From Trebonia sp963777905 (GTDB lineage Bacteria; Actinomycetota; Actinomycetes; Streptosporangiales; Streptosporangiaceae), in contig CAVZSM010000027.1 in the NCBI GenBank assembly GCA_963777905.1, positions 62,001 to 126,000 on the forward strand: a stretch of DNA of 64,000 bases. Reading direction: 5' to 3'. The notes beneath the pieces are model-generated. The model made no database searches, was not told the DNA's origin, and saw only the letters and a list, made by a program, of their open reading frames with translations. Made by a program: the position numbers and the translations under genes. This document shows, in pieces, positions 8,704 through 16,852 of this stretch. The stretch's first letter is position 1. Each line of letters opens with the position of its first letter.

Positions 8704-8740
8704 GTGCCAACACCCCAACGCGCCGACTCACGCTCGACGC
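8704..8740. repeat. Copy 1 of a ~38-bp dispersed imperfect repeat
   Basis: GTGCCAACACCCCAACGCG and the following bases resemble 11420-11459. Shared segments include GTGCCAA, CCCCAAC, CGCCG and TCACG. On the minus strand both copies can be read as a WG(V/I)GT-like peptide, so they may be remnants of one gene family rather than a DNA element. It lies in a 250-bp stretch (8588-8837) with no convincing gene. Confidence 0.35.
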
Positions 8741-8837
8741 AAGCTACCCTCTCTACTTTCTCAAGCAGACTCCGCACGCGAACGGACCCCCGGCCGCGGA
8801 GCCGCGCGCCCGGCCCGGGATTCTGCCGCGTCCCCGC

Positions 8838-10433
8838 TCACCGCCGCGCCCCCGGCCCGGCGAGGGCGCGCCCGGCCAGCTCACCGGTGAACGCGCCACT
8901 GCTCACCGTGACCTTCCCGTTGACCAGGACCTCGCTCACCCCCGCCGACAGCTGGTGCGGGTCGCTGAACGTCGCCCGGTCCGCCACCGTCGCCGGGTCG
9001 AACACGACGATGTCGGCGTAGGCGCCCTCCCGCAGGACACCGCGGCCGGACAGGCCGAGCGTGGCGGCGGGCAGCCCGCTCATCCGGCGGATCGCGTCCG
9101 CCAGCGGCAGCACCTTCTCGTCCCGGGTGTAGCGCCCGAGGACCCGGGCGAAACTGCCGTACGCGCGGGGATGAACAGGCGCGCGGAGGAACGCGCCCTC
9201 GGGAGCCATCGAGGCGCTGTCGGAGCAGATGCCCACCCACGGCCGGCGCAGCGCGGCACGCAGGTTCTCCTCGGACATAGAAAAGAACGCGGCCTGGATC
9301 CGGGAACGGTCCGACGCGATGAGGTCCATCGCCGTCTCGACCGGGCCGGTCCCGCGGGCGGCGGCGACCTCCGCTAGCGTCCGGCCCTGCCATTTCCGGT
9401 TCTCCTCGGTGGTCACCCGGAGGATCAGCACGTTCTCCGCTTCCGTCGCGTCGCCCCAGCGGGCGGAGGCCGACAGCTCCGCGCGGATCGCCGCCCGGAC
9501 CTCGGGGGCGCCCAGCCGGTCGTAGAGGGCGGCGGCGCCGCCCTCGTGGTACCGGTCGGGGATGATGCGGGTTAGGCCGCTGGAGCTGGCCGTGTACGGG
9601 TAGACGTCGGCGGTCACCGGCAGCCCGTCGGACCGCGCCTGTTCGAGGAGCGAGATCGCGCCGTCCATCAGGTGCCAGTTCTGGCGCCCCATGGCCTTGA
9701 GGTGGAACACTTCGCCGCGCAGCCCGGCCTCGCGGACGATCCGCAGGAACTCGCCCAGCGCCTCGTGCAACTGCTCCCCCTCGCCCCGCACGTGCGAGGC
9801 GTAGCAGCCGCCGTAGTCGGCCGCGACCTCGCACAGCGAGGCGAGCTCGCCGGTGCCGGCGTAGCTGCCAGGCGGGTAGACCAGCGCCGAGGCGATGCCG
9901 AGCGCGCCGTCGGCCATCTCCTCGGCGGCGATCTGGCGCATCCGGTCCAGCTCGGCGGGTGTGGCGGGGCGGTCGCTGTAGCCGACGATGCCGGCGCGCA
10001 GGGTGCCCGCGCCGATGAACGACGCGATGTTCTGCGAGGCGCCGCGCCGCTCGACGTGCCGGAGGTACTCCGACAGCCTGGTCCAGCTCACCTCGACGTC
10101 CAGGTACCGGCTGATGTGCTCAACCTCCGCTTTCAGCCGCGGAGACAGCGGCCCCATCGAGGTGCCCTCGCCGAACACCTCGGTCGTGACCCCCTGGGTC
10201 AGCTCGCCGAGCGACCGGGGGTCGTGCAGGATGGTCAGGTGCGAGTGGCTGAGGATGTTGATGAAGCCGGGGCACACCGCCTTGCCCGCGGCGTCGACAA
10301 CGGCCGCCGCCTCGCTCGGCAGGCCGCGGCCGACCGCCGCCACCCGGTCGCCGCGGACGCCCACGTCGGCTGGCACAGGGCCCGCGCCGGAGCCGTCGTA
10401 GACATCGCCGCCCGCGATCAGGACATCGAACAC
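8838..10433 (-). CDS. N-acyl-D-amino-acid deacylase-like amidohydrolase
   Basis: A 531-residue metal-dependent hydrolase of the D-aminoacylase branch, predicted to cleave N-acyl D-amino acids or related amides in the cytoplasm. The N-terminus has the typical small beta domain (FDVLIAGGDVYDGSG) and PGFINILSHSHLT at the first metal site, where many relatives have HTH. GVTTEVFGEG and ALVYPPGSYAGT follow, and SHVRGEG supplies another ligand. The C-terminal GRGVLREGAYADIVVFDP closes the beta domain. The start is GTG 10433 with GGAG upstream. It stands alone, with a 400-bp gap behind it, so its physiological substrate is not indicated. Confidence 0.85.
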   Translation of the reverse strand: MFDVLIAGGDVYDGSGAGPVPADVGVRGDRVAAVGRGLPSEAAAVVDAAGKAVCPGFINILSHSHLTILHDPRSLGELTQGVTTEVFGEGTSMGPLSPRLKAEVEHISRYLDVEVSWTRLSEYLRHVERRGASQNIASFIGAGTLRAGIVGYSDRPATPAELDRMRQIAAEEMADGALGIASALVYPPGSYAGTGELASLCEVAADYGGCYASHVRGEGEQLHEALGEFLRIVREAGLRGEVFHLKAMGRQNWHLMDGAISLLEQARSDGLPVTADVYPYTASSSGLTRIIPDRYHEGGAAALYDRLGAPEVRAAIRAELSASARWGDATEAENVLILRVTTEENRKWQGRTLAEVAAARGTGPVETAMDLIASDRSRIQAAFFSMSEENLRAALRRPWVGICSDSASMAPEGAFLRAPVHPRAYGSFARVLGRYTRDEKVLPLADAIRRMSGLPAATLGLSGRGVLREGAYADIVVFDPATVADRATFSDPHQLSAGVSEVLVNGKVTVSSGAFTGELAGRALAGPGARR

Positions 10434-10836
10434 CCGCTACTCCGTTCCGCCACGCCTCGTCATTAATTCACGGACAGCCGCGGTCCGCTAGGCGCGGGCC
10501 ATAGCAGCATTCGGCGGCCGTTCCTAGCCGCCGGGGAGCTGTAGGGGCGGACCCGCGAGCTAGCGAGGAGGCAGTTACCGGTCAGCTATTAGCCAGCCGA
10601 TACAGCGATGATGATCAGGGAACCGGCAGTCAGCGGTCAGTAACTCTCAAGCATCTGCTCAGCTACGACCCCGATGCTCGTCTCTGATACAGCACGGGTA
10701 ACGCGTACCAAGGATCACCTGCCATCAGCACTGTCCGCGATGCGGCGGCCGCTGCGGGGGCCGGCAAACCCGCGATCGCGTCGCCGTGAGCAGTGCCGGG
10801 TGACCCGGCGGACAACGGGGTTGAGGCTTTCAGGCG
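10434..10836. other. 403-bp intergenic region, nothing convincing found
   Basis: It separates the divergently transcribed amidohydrolase and RsbW-like genes. I found no RNA gene, clear promoter pair, strong hairpin or ORF with coding character. It presumably carries both promoters. Confidence 0.5.
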
Positions 10837-11319
10837 ATGAGCGACCAGGGCAGATACGGTCACGCGTGCCACGGCCGGACCGGGGCAGCCCGGCGGCACC
10901 TGCAGCTGACGCTGCCGGCCTGCGGCCAGCCGGTGCGGCTGGCCTGGCAGGTGACCCACGGGGTGCTGGCCGCCTGGGGGCTGGCTCACGTGGAGGAGAC
11001 CGCCGTCCTGCTCATGTCCGAGCTGGTCACGAACGCGGTACGAGACGTCGCCAGTACCAGCGCGATAACGCTGGAACTCCAAGTCGTGCACACCTGGCTG
11101 CGGATCGAGGCGTACCGATGCCCGCCCGGGCCGGCCATGCCGCGCACCACGGGTGAGTCTGATGAGCCGGGTTCCGGATTCGCCCTGGTGGATTGCCTGG
11201 CCGGCAAGTGGGCGTGGATTGCCTGGCCAGCACGTGGAGAAGTGCGTGAGACCCTGACCGGCGAAACCGCGTGGGCCGAACTCGACGTCCACGGCGAGCC
11301 CGGGCTCCAGCCGCGCTGA
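10837..11319 (+). CDS. RsbW-like ATP-binding anti-sigma / serine kinase protein
   Basis: This 160-residue HATPase_c_2 protein has the N box LLMSELVTNAVRD at ~68-80 and a degenerate ATP lid/G box (GSGFALVDCLAGKWAW) at ~124-139. Proteins of this type bind a sigma factor or phosphorylate a STAS antagonist. The short cysteine-containing N-terminus (QGRYGHACHG) is unusual. It stands alone and its partner is not adjacent, but a sigma factor at 14270 and a STAS protein at 19730 are within 10 kb. The ribosome site before ATG 10837 is weak. Confidence 0.75.
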   Translation: MSDQGRYGHACHGRTGAARRHLQLTLPACGQPVRLAWQVTHGVLAAWGLAHVEETAVLLMSELVTNAVRDVASTSAITLELQVVHTWLRIEAYRCPPGPAMPRTTGESDEPGSGFALVDCLAGKWAWIAWPARGEVRETLTGETAWAELDVHGEPGLQPR

Positions 11320-11419
11320 CGCCCGCCGCTGTCATCTCGGATCTGGGGCCCGGCTGACCACGTCCACGATTCCGGTCGGCATCCGCGACCAGGCTATCTA
11401 GCCGCTCTATCGGTACGTA

Positions 11420-11459
11420 GTGCCAATGCCCCAACACGCCGCCGCCTCACGATCGAAGC
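11420..11459. repeat. Copy 2 of the ~38-bp dispersed imperfect repeat
   Basis: This is similar to 8704-8740 with a few substitutions and small indels. It lies in the 504-bp gap 11320-11823, which also holds the inverted-repeat element at 11526-11603 and otherwise no gene that I can support. On the minus strand this copy continues as IERLDSLVADADRNRG after a frame change, which looks like decayed coding sequence. Confidence 0.35.
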
Positions 11460-11525
11460 GACGTACGATCTGTAACCGCTCGGACGGCAGGAGGAGCCTC
11501 TTTCGCCGCCGCGATGGGCGGCGTT

Positions 11526-11603
11526 CCCCACATAGGGCGCAATCGTCCCGTTTTATGTCCTTTTTGCCCTAGTTCATCGGTGCTTTTTGCGCCCTATGTG
11601 GGG
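11526..11603. repeat. 78-bp element with perfect 17-bp inverted ends and an AT-rich core
   Basis: CCCCACATAGGGCGCAA (11526-11542) is repeated as its exact complement at 11587-11603. The 44-bp core is T-rich on the plus strand and contains TTTTTGCCCTA, a partial echo of the arm (TTGCGCCCTA). No ORF is present. It could be a structured RNA, a strong terminator or a short MITE-like element. No target-site duplication was obvious. Confidence 0.6.
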
Positions 11604-11823
11604 GCCTGGCCAAGCGCGGCCCGACCGCGGCTGCCGACTGCGCAATCGGCAGGCAGCTCAACCCGGGCGGGACCAGAGAGCGGAGAGCAGGGCGGGCGGA
11701 GCGTCCGGCCCGTCGGAGGAACGGTGCGCTATGTCTCCCTGAGCCGGTCGGTGCCGTAGTGTTTAACAGCCGGGGCCGCCGGCCCTGGACGAACCGCGGG
11801 CCCGCGACCTGAGACCGACGTGC

Positions 11824-13758
11824 GTGAATGGCGGGGAGATGCCGCAGGGCGGATGGCCTAAAGAGCAGCTGGCGGGCCTGGCGGCGCGGCGTGACGCGTT
11901 GCGCCAGGCCACGCGGGTGCCCGGCGGTGACCACGAGGCGCTGCTCGACGCCGCGCTGACGGAGCTCGACGGCGCGATCGAGGCGCTGCTCGGCGGCTCC
12001 CTGACGGACGGCGTGCCCGGCGACGCGGCCACCGACGGGCTGCCGGAAACCATCCGGGCGGAACGGCGGCTGCTGCACGCCGCGTTCCAGCAGGCCCCGG
12101 TCGCGTTGTTCCTGCTCGACCGGGACGGGACCATCCGGCGGGCGAACTCAGGGGCCGCCACGCTGCTCGGCGTGCCGACCGGGTACGCGACGGGCAAGCC
12201 GCTGACGAACTTCGTGGACCTGGGGTCGCGGGCCGCCGTGGAGACGCAGCTCGCCGCCGTCGCGCGGACGGGCGGGCCGCGGCGGGCCGACTGCCGCATG
12301 CTGGCGGCCGAGGGCCAGCTGGACATCACGCTGACCGCGACCGCGATCGACCTGCCAGGCGATCCGCCGGTGCTGGTGATCACCGCGGCGCCCCAGCAGC
12401 CCGCGCCGGCCCGCTCGCAGCGGCCCAGGGCGGCGGGGAAAGACGCCGGAGAAGAGGCGGCGAAAACCGCCCAGGGCACCCATGCATCGATCGCGTCGAT
12501 GACCCAGCGGATGGACATGGTGACCACGGTCACCCGGCTGCTGCTCGACAACAGCACGTTCAGCGAGGCGGTGACCCTGCAGCGGTGCGCCAGGCTGCTC
12601 GCCGGGGAGATCTCGGACTGGGTGATCATCGACATGGAGCGCGCCGGCCAGCTGCGCCGCCAGTTCGCGACCGGGGCGGCGCGGCAGCGGGAAGCCGACC
12701 AGCTCGCGCGCACCGCGCGCGGCGTCGATCCGGTGCCCGAGTCCGTGCCCTGGCAGGTACACGCGGCCGGCAAGTCCGTGCTGCTCGCGCACGCCGACGA
12801 CCCCGGCGCGCTCGGCGCGGGGCCGGACGGCACGCCGCTGCTCATGATGCTCGGTGCGGCCTCGCTGATTTGCGTCCCCATCTCCGACGGGACGGACGGC
12901 TACGGCACCATGACCCTGGCGCGGCAGGCGGGCTCGCCCCGCTTCACCGTCGCCGACCTGGGCCTCGCCGAGGAACTCGGCCAGCACCTGGCCGTCGCGA
13001 TCCGGGTCGACCGGATGTTCCGGCACCGTTCGCAGGTGGCTGAGACGCTGCAGGCCAGCCTGCTGCCCGCCCGGCTGCCCGCCAACGTGCCTGGCCTGGA
13101 GTTCGCGTCTGCCTACATCGGCGCCACGCAGTCGCAAGAGGTCAGCGGGGACTTCTACGACGTGTTCAAGTCGCCGGACGGCTGGGCCATCGCGATAGGC
13201 GACGTCTGCGGCAAGGGCCAGGACGCCGCCGCGATGACGGCCGCCGCCCGGCACGCGATCCGCGCGCTCGCGCACGTGAAGTCCTCCCCCGTCGACGTCC
13301 TCGCCGCCGCGAACGATGTGCTGCTCGCCGGGGATTACGACGAGCGGTTCGTCACGGTCAAGCTCGCCTTCCTGCAGGAGTCGGGCCGCGGCGTACAGGT
13401 GCGGCTGGGCGGCGCGGGCCATCCGGGCCCTGCCGTGGTGCGGGCCGACGGGCGGGTAGAGATCATGGACGGCGGCGGGCTTCCGCTTGGGCTGTTCGGT
13501 GACGCCCAGCCGAACCACGCCGACCTGGAGCTGTCAGCGGGCGACCTGCTCTTCTTCTACACCGACGGGGTGACAGAAGCGCGCAACGCGACGCAGCAGT
13601 TCTTCGAGGATCACCTCGCCGATTCGCTCGCCGCCGACGTGACCCGGACCGCGGCGCAGACCGTGCGCGCCGTCCAGGAACTCGTCACCAGGTTCTCGCG
13701 CGGCGAGCTCAGGGATGACGTCACGATCGTCGCGGTGAAGGTGGGGGGCGCCGGCTAA
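11824..13758 (+). CDS. PAS-GAF-SpoIIE (PP2C) phosphatase, RsbU/RsbP-like
   Basis: The protein has 644 residues: an N-terminal helical region, a PAS domain (~78-180, QQAPVALFLLDRDGTIRRAN), a GAF domain (~225-400) and a C-terminal PP2C domain (~435-644). The PP2C motifs are VSGDFYDVF, IGDVCGKGQDAA, FFYTDGVTEARN and DDVTIVAVKV, with both metal-binding Asp regions intact. It should dephosphorylate a STAS anti-anti-sigma protein in response to the PAS/GAF signal. An alternative start is ATG 11839. The final codons and the TAA form one arm and the loop of a perfect hairpin shared with the convergent gene. Confidence 0.9.
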   Translation: MNGGEMPQGGWPKEQLAGLAARRDALRQATRVPGGDHEALLDAALTELDGAIEALLGGSLTDGVPGDAATDGLPETIRAERRLLHAAFQQAPVALFLLDRDGTIRRANSGAATLLGVPTGYATGKPLTNFVDLGSRAAVETQLAAVARTGGPRRADCRMLAAEGQLDITLTATAIDLPGDPPVLVITAAPQQPAPARSQRPRAAGKDAGEEAAKTAQGTHASIASMTQRMDMVTTVTRLLLDNSTFSEAVTLQRCARLLAGEISDWVIIDMERAGQLRRQFATGAARQREADQLARTARGVDPVPESVPWQVHAAGKSVLLAHADDPGALGAGPDGTPLLMMLGAASLICVPISDGTDGYGTMTLARQAGSPRFTVADLGLAEELGQHLAVAIRVDRMFRHRSQVAETLQASLLPARLPANVPGLEFASAYIGATQSQEVSGDFYDVFKSPDGWAIAIGDVCGKGQDAAAMTAAARHAIRALAHVKSSPVDVLAAANDVLLAGDYDERFVTVKLAFLQESGRGVQVRLGGAGHPGPAVVRADGRVEIMDGGGLPLGLFGDAQPNHADLELSAGDLLFFYTDGVTEARNATQQFFEDHLADSLAADVTRTAAQTVRAVQELVTRFSRGELRDDVTIVAVKVGGAG

Positions 13759-13782
13759 CCGGCGCCCCCCACCTTCACCGCG
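13731..13782. terminator. 24-bp perfect hairpin made from the 3' coding end of the phosphatase gene
   Basis: Arms 13731-13754 and 13759-13782 are exactly complementary, with a 4-nt loop CTAA. The left arm is coding sequence for the last residues (AVKVGGAG) of the phosphatase, and its TAA lies in the loop. The best stop for the convergent gene is at 13784-13786, immediately outside the right arm. It can terminate transcription in both directions. Confidence 0.85.
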
Positions 13783-13783
13783 G

Positions 13784-14207
13784 TCATTCCGGGTTCTCGT
13801 ACAGGTCCTCGATGACCTCGGTCTGGGGCGCGGTCCGCGGGGGGGCCTGGTTCTCCGCGTCCTCGATCGGGTCGTCCAGCCCTTGCTGGCGCTCGGTCTG
13901 CAGGGTCGGGTCGGGCCGGCAGGCCAGCCTCGATCCGCGCTGTCCCCGGGTTACGGGCCACGTACGGCGGTACCGAGATCTCCTCGACGGGCCCGTCGGG
14001 ACCGCTCGGGTAGCTGCGGGTGCGCCGCACCACCACTCGCCGACCAAGCCAGGCGCGGTTGCGCCTGGGGAGGAAGAGCCCGACCAGACCGACGAGCATG
14101 ATGACCCAGCCAGCCGTGTGGATGTTGAAGACCGAGGTGTTACCCGTCACCGCAAACGCCAGGATGGCTCCGATGCAGATGAACCCCAGGGCGATTCCCG
14201 TTTTCAT
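13784..14207 (-). CDS. Small membrane protein (DUF6458-like), apparent frameshift in the C-terminal half
   Basis: The N-terminus MKTGIALGFICIGAIL, followed by HTAGWVIMLVGLVGLF, gives two membrane helices and then a basic RRNRAWLGRR stretch, the layout of small DUF6458-type proteins. The original frame degrades into a Pro/Arg/Asp-rich tail that runs to 13755 through the hairpin. A shift of one base near 13890-13930 gives an acidic, natural-looking tail (DPIEDAENQAPP, then VIEDLYENPE) ending at a TGA at 13784-13786, just outside the hairpin. I therefore think the gene ends at 13784 and carries a one-base indel, real or from the assembly. Function is unknown. Confidence 0.6.
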
Positions 14208-14269
14208 GGACGCTCCCTTCCTGGCGGTTCTCGGGCCGCCGATGTAGTCCCTGGATGCCGCGACCCTTG

Positions 14270-15115
14270 TCAGGCCACGCCGGCCGGGACGTCGCTGACA
14301 TCGGCGGTGACCCGGCTGTCCGCGGGGTCGAGCAGGCGGCTCCGCAGATGGCCGAGTGCCCGCGCGAGGAGCCGTGACACGTGCATCTGGGAGATACCCA
14401 GCCGCATCCCGATCTCAGCCTGGGTGAGGTTGCCGTAGAAACGCATGACGAGGATACGCTGCTCGCGCTCGGGGAGCTCGTCCCAGTGCGTGGCGACGGC
14501 CTCCATGTCGATCGTGTGCTCCATCTCGACGTCTTCCTCGCCGAGCACGTCGCCGAGCTGCGCCGGGTCGTCCCTGTCGGACAGCGGGGCGTCCAGCGAG
14601 TAGGTGCTGAACGCCATGTCCGCCTGCCTGGCTTCGAGCAGGTCCTCGGCGCTGACGCCGATGCGTTCCGCGAGTTCCGCCTCGGTGGGCGTGCGGCCGA
14701 GGTTGTGGGTCAGCTCCTCAGTCGCCTTGCGCAGCTCGAGCAGCAGCTCCTGCGCGGACCGCCGGACGTGGATCTGCCACCGCTTGTCGCGGAAGTGACG
14801 CTTGATCTCGCCACTGACGCACGGCGCTGCGTACGCGGACAGGCTGTGACCGAGTTCCGGGTCGTAGTTGTTGATGGCCTTCATCAAGCCGACGTAGCCG
14901 ACCTGCATCAGGTCCTCGGTGGGCTCAGGGCTGCCGCGGTACTGCCGGACGCAGGCCCGGACCAGCTTCTCGTGCCGCTGTACCAGGATCTCGCAGATAG
15001 TGGCGCGAAGGTCACTGTCGCGCGGTTCCGCACGGAAGCAGCCGAGCAGTTCGTCGTCGGACAACCGGGTCAGGTCCGCACGCGAACCGGGGGGGCAGGT
15101 CGTTGCCTTCGTCAT
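14270..15115 (-). CDS. SigB/SigF-family RNA polymerase sigma factor
   Basis: This 281-residue group 3 sigma factor has region 2 around LMQVGYVGLMKAINNYDPELG, region 3 with HNLGRTPTEAELAERIG, and region 4 with LPEREQRILVMRFYGNLTQA followed by IGMRLGISQMHVSRLL. The order and spacing match the stress and development sigma factors of actinomycetes that are held by RsbW-type anti-sigma proteins. The nearby RsbW-like, STAS and SpoIIE-phosphatase genes make a partner-switching circuit likely, though the specific partners are not proven. In its upstream region GTTT and GGGCAC lie 14 nt apart, a loose resemblance to a SigB-type promoter and possible autoregulation. Confidence 0.9.
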   Translation of the reverse strand: MTKATTCPPGSRADLTRLSDDELLGCFRAEPRDSDLRATICEILVQRHEKLVRACVRQYRGSPEPTEDLMQVGYVGLMKAINNYDPELGHSLSAYAAPCVSGEIKRHFRDKRWQIHVRRSAQELLLELRKATEELTHNLGRTPTEAELAERIGVSAEDLLEARQADMAFSTYSLDAPLSDRDDPAQLGDVLGEEDVEMEHTIDMEAVATHWDELPEREQRILVMRFYGNLTQAEIGMRLGISQMHVSRLLARALGHLRSRLLDPADSRVTADVSDVPAGVA

Positions 15116-15229
15116 GGCGCTCTCCGCGGGGTCTGGTCAGGGAATGCCGGACGAAGCGAGTGTGCCCGTAGGAGGACGTCTAAACGTGATCGACTGTGAC
15201 CTGTGTCACACGACCGTGGCGGGCTGCGC

Positions 15230-16399
15230 CTAGGTCGTGGGCTCGACGGCCGCGACGGGCGCGCGGAGCAGCGCGGCCGCGGTGAAGCCTGGTTCTTCTC
15301 GCAGGAAGTGCAACTCGGCGGCGGTTCCCGCGGCCGCGCGCGCCAGCGCCTCGGCGGCCAGGTCCGTGACCGGGTCGGTGACGCCCCGCTCGGTCAGCTG
15401 CTCCCGCCCGGTCGCGGCGTCTGCCAGGCCTGGGCCGATCCACGCCGTCTCCGTCGCCATCGCTGTCGCCGTCGAGTCCGGGCTGGCCGCGATGAGGACG
15501 TCGGACACCAAGCCGTCGCGCAGCGCGGTCAGCGTGGCGTCCAGCCCTTGCACCGCGCGACGGTCGCCCGGCGGCCTGTCCATCTGGGCGCGGAACTCGT
15601 CGAGCCGGGCACGGGCGTCGAGCGCCGCGCGCCATGACTCCTCGGCCCAGGCCGCCTCGTCGAAGGCGGGGGCGGTCAGCTCGACCTCGCGCTCGACGAT
15701 TACCACGTTGTCGCGCAGGGCCTTGGGCAGCTCGTCGGCCAGTATCGTCCGCTCCCGCACATCGCCGCCGAGAACCACGAAGACGGCCTTGACCCGGTCC
15801 GCCGCCCTTGTGACGGCTTCGGCGATTCGCTTGGCGGTCTCGGTCCAGGTCTCTTCCGCCGAGCGCTGGAATCGCGGCTGCGACCATCCGCCTCCTGCTG
15901 GCTTGTGCACCGGCCAGCTCTCGCCGACAACCTCCGTCAGTCCTATCATCGCCGTCTCCAGGTCGCCCTGGGTCTCAGGCCACGCACCCGGCACGGCCAG
16001 CACCTGGCCGCCCTCGCGGTTGGCCGCCACGCGGACGTGCGGCAGCCGCGGGGGCCGCTGCGCGAGCCAGGGCACCACGTGCGGCAGCGGCGTGTAACTG
16101 CTGCTCTCCCCCAGCGACGGCGACTCCGGCATGATGCCGTGCAGCCGGACCGTGCCGCCTGCGGCGAACAAGGCGTGGCTCCGCGCGGGCACGTGGTCCA
16201 GGTTGGCCGCCAGGACGGCGTCAAGCGTCGCCTGGTCGGCGCCGGCGGCGGCCAGCGCCTCGCGTGCCGCCCGCAGCCGGAGCGCTACCTCGTTGGGGGC
16301 GTTCTCCTTCGGCGTGGTGTCCAGGTAAACAGAAACGTAGCCGCTGGCCGGCCAGTCCGGCGGGTACTCGTACAGCGGGCGGAGGAAGCCGAGATCCAT
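15230..16399 (-). CDS. eRF1-like (Vms1/baeRF-type) protein, Rv2629-like
   Basis: A 389-residue soluble protein starting MDLGFLRPLYEYPPDW. It resembles the actinobacterial eRF1-domain-3/baeRF proteins, of which mycobacterial Rv2629 is the known member. The N-terminal part has SVYLDTTPKENAPN, and the middle carries a Rossmann-like segment VKAVFVVLGGDVRERTILADEL typical of these proteins. The C-terminus has two conserved stretches (DGLVSDVLIAASPDSTA and ELHFLREEPGF). Family members are proposed to act at stalled ribosomes or in dormancy; the activity here is unknown. It lies upstream of the sigma-factor gene on the same strand, 114 nt away. Confidence 0.75.
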   Translation of the reverse strand: MDLGFLRPLYEYPPDWPASGYVSVYLDTTPKENAPNEVALRLRAAREALAAAGADQATLDAVLAANLDHVPARSHALFAAGGTVRLHGIMPESPSLGESSSYTPLPHVVPWLAQRPPRLPHVRVAANREGGQVLAVPGAWPETQGDLETAMIGLTEVVGESWPVHKPAGGGWSQPRFQRSAEETWTETAKRIAEAVTRAADRVKAVFVVLGGDVRERTILADELPKALRDNVVIVEREVELTAPAFDEAAWAEESWRAALDARARLDEFRAQMDRPPGDRRAVQGLDATLTALRDGLVSDVLIAASPDSTATAMATETAWIGPGLADAATGREQLTERGVTDPVTDLAAEALARAAAGTAAELHFLREEPGFTAAALLRAPVAAVEPTT

Positions 16400-16549
16400 G
16401 CCGTCGTCCCTTCCTGTGTTTTAGACGTCCGTTAAGTCCGTTACCCGGCGCCACGGCCGCTGACGCGCGCGGTTCCAGCAGTAATTGGTGGGTTAGCCGC
16501 GTGACGTAAGGGAAGCGGATGGCGAAACCGGCTTCGCGGAAGGACCCAG

Positions 16550-16852
16550 ATGACCACCTATGCGACCGACTGGCGCGCGGCCGGCGCGTGCCGTTCCGCC
16601 GACCCCGAGTTGTTCTTCCCGATCGCCACGGGCGTCGCAGTCACCGCCACCCAGGTCATGAAGGCACAGCGGATCTGCGCCGGCTGCGGGGTCCGGCAGC
16701 AGTGCCTGGACTTCGCGATGCAGAACGGCGAGGTGCACGGTGTCTGGGGCGGCACCACGCCGGAGGAACGGGTCCGCGCCCGGCGCGCGCTGGTACGCCG
16801 GGCCCGCCGCGCCCAGCGCAGCGCGGCCTGGCAGGAGGTCCGGGCGTCCTGA
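16550..16852 (+). CDS. WhiB-family iron-sulfur regulator
   Basis: The protein has 100 residues with the four conserved cysteines (Cys14 and the C-x2-C-x5-C set in CAGCGVRQQCLDFA) that hold a 4Fe-4S cluster. The turn GVWGGTTPEERVRARR and an Arg-rich tail are for DNA and sigma-factor contact. WhiB proteins bind region 4 of the housekeeping sigma factor and sense redox or NO. The last codons and TGA lie in the left arm of a hairpin shared with the convergent GAF-ANTAR gene. Which WhiB subclass it belongs to is not clear. Confidence 0.93.
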   Translation: MTTYATDWRAAGACRSADPELFFPIATGVAVTATQVMKAQRICAGCGVRQQCLDFAMQNGEVHGVWGGTTPEERVRARRALVRRARRAQRSAAWQEVRAS

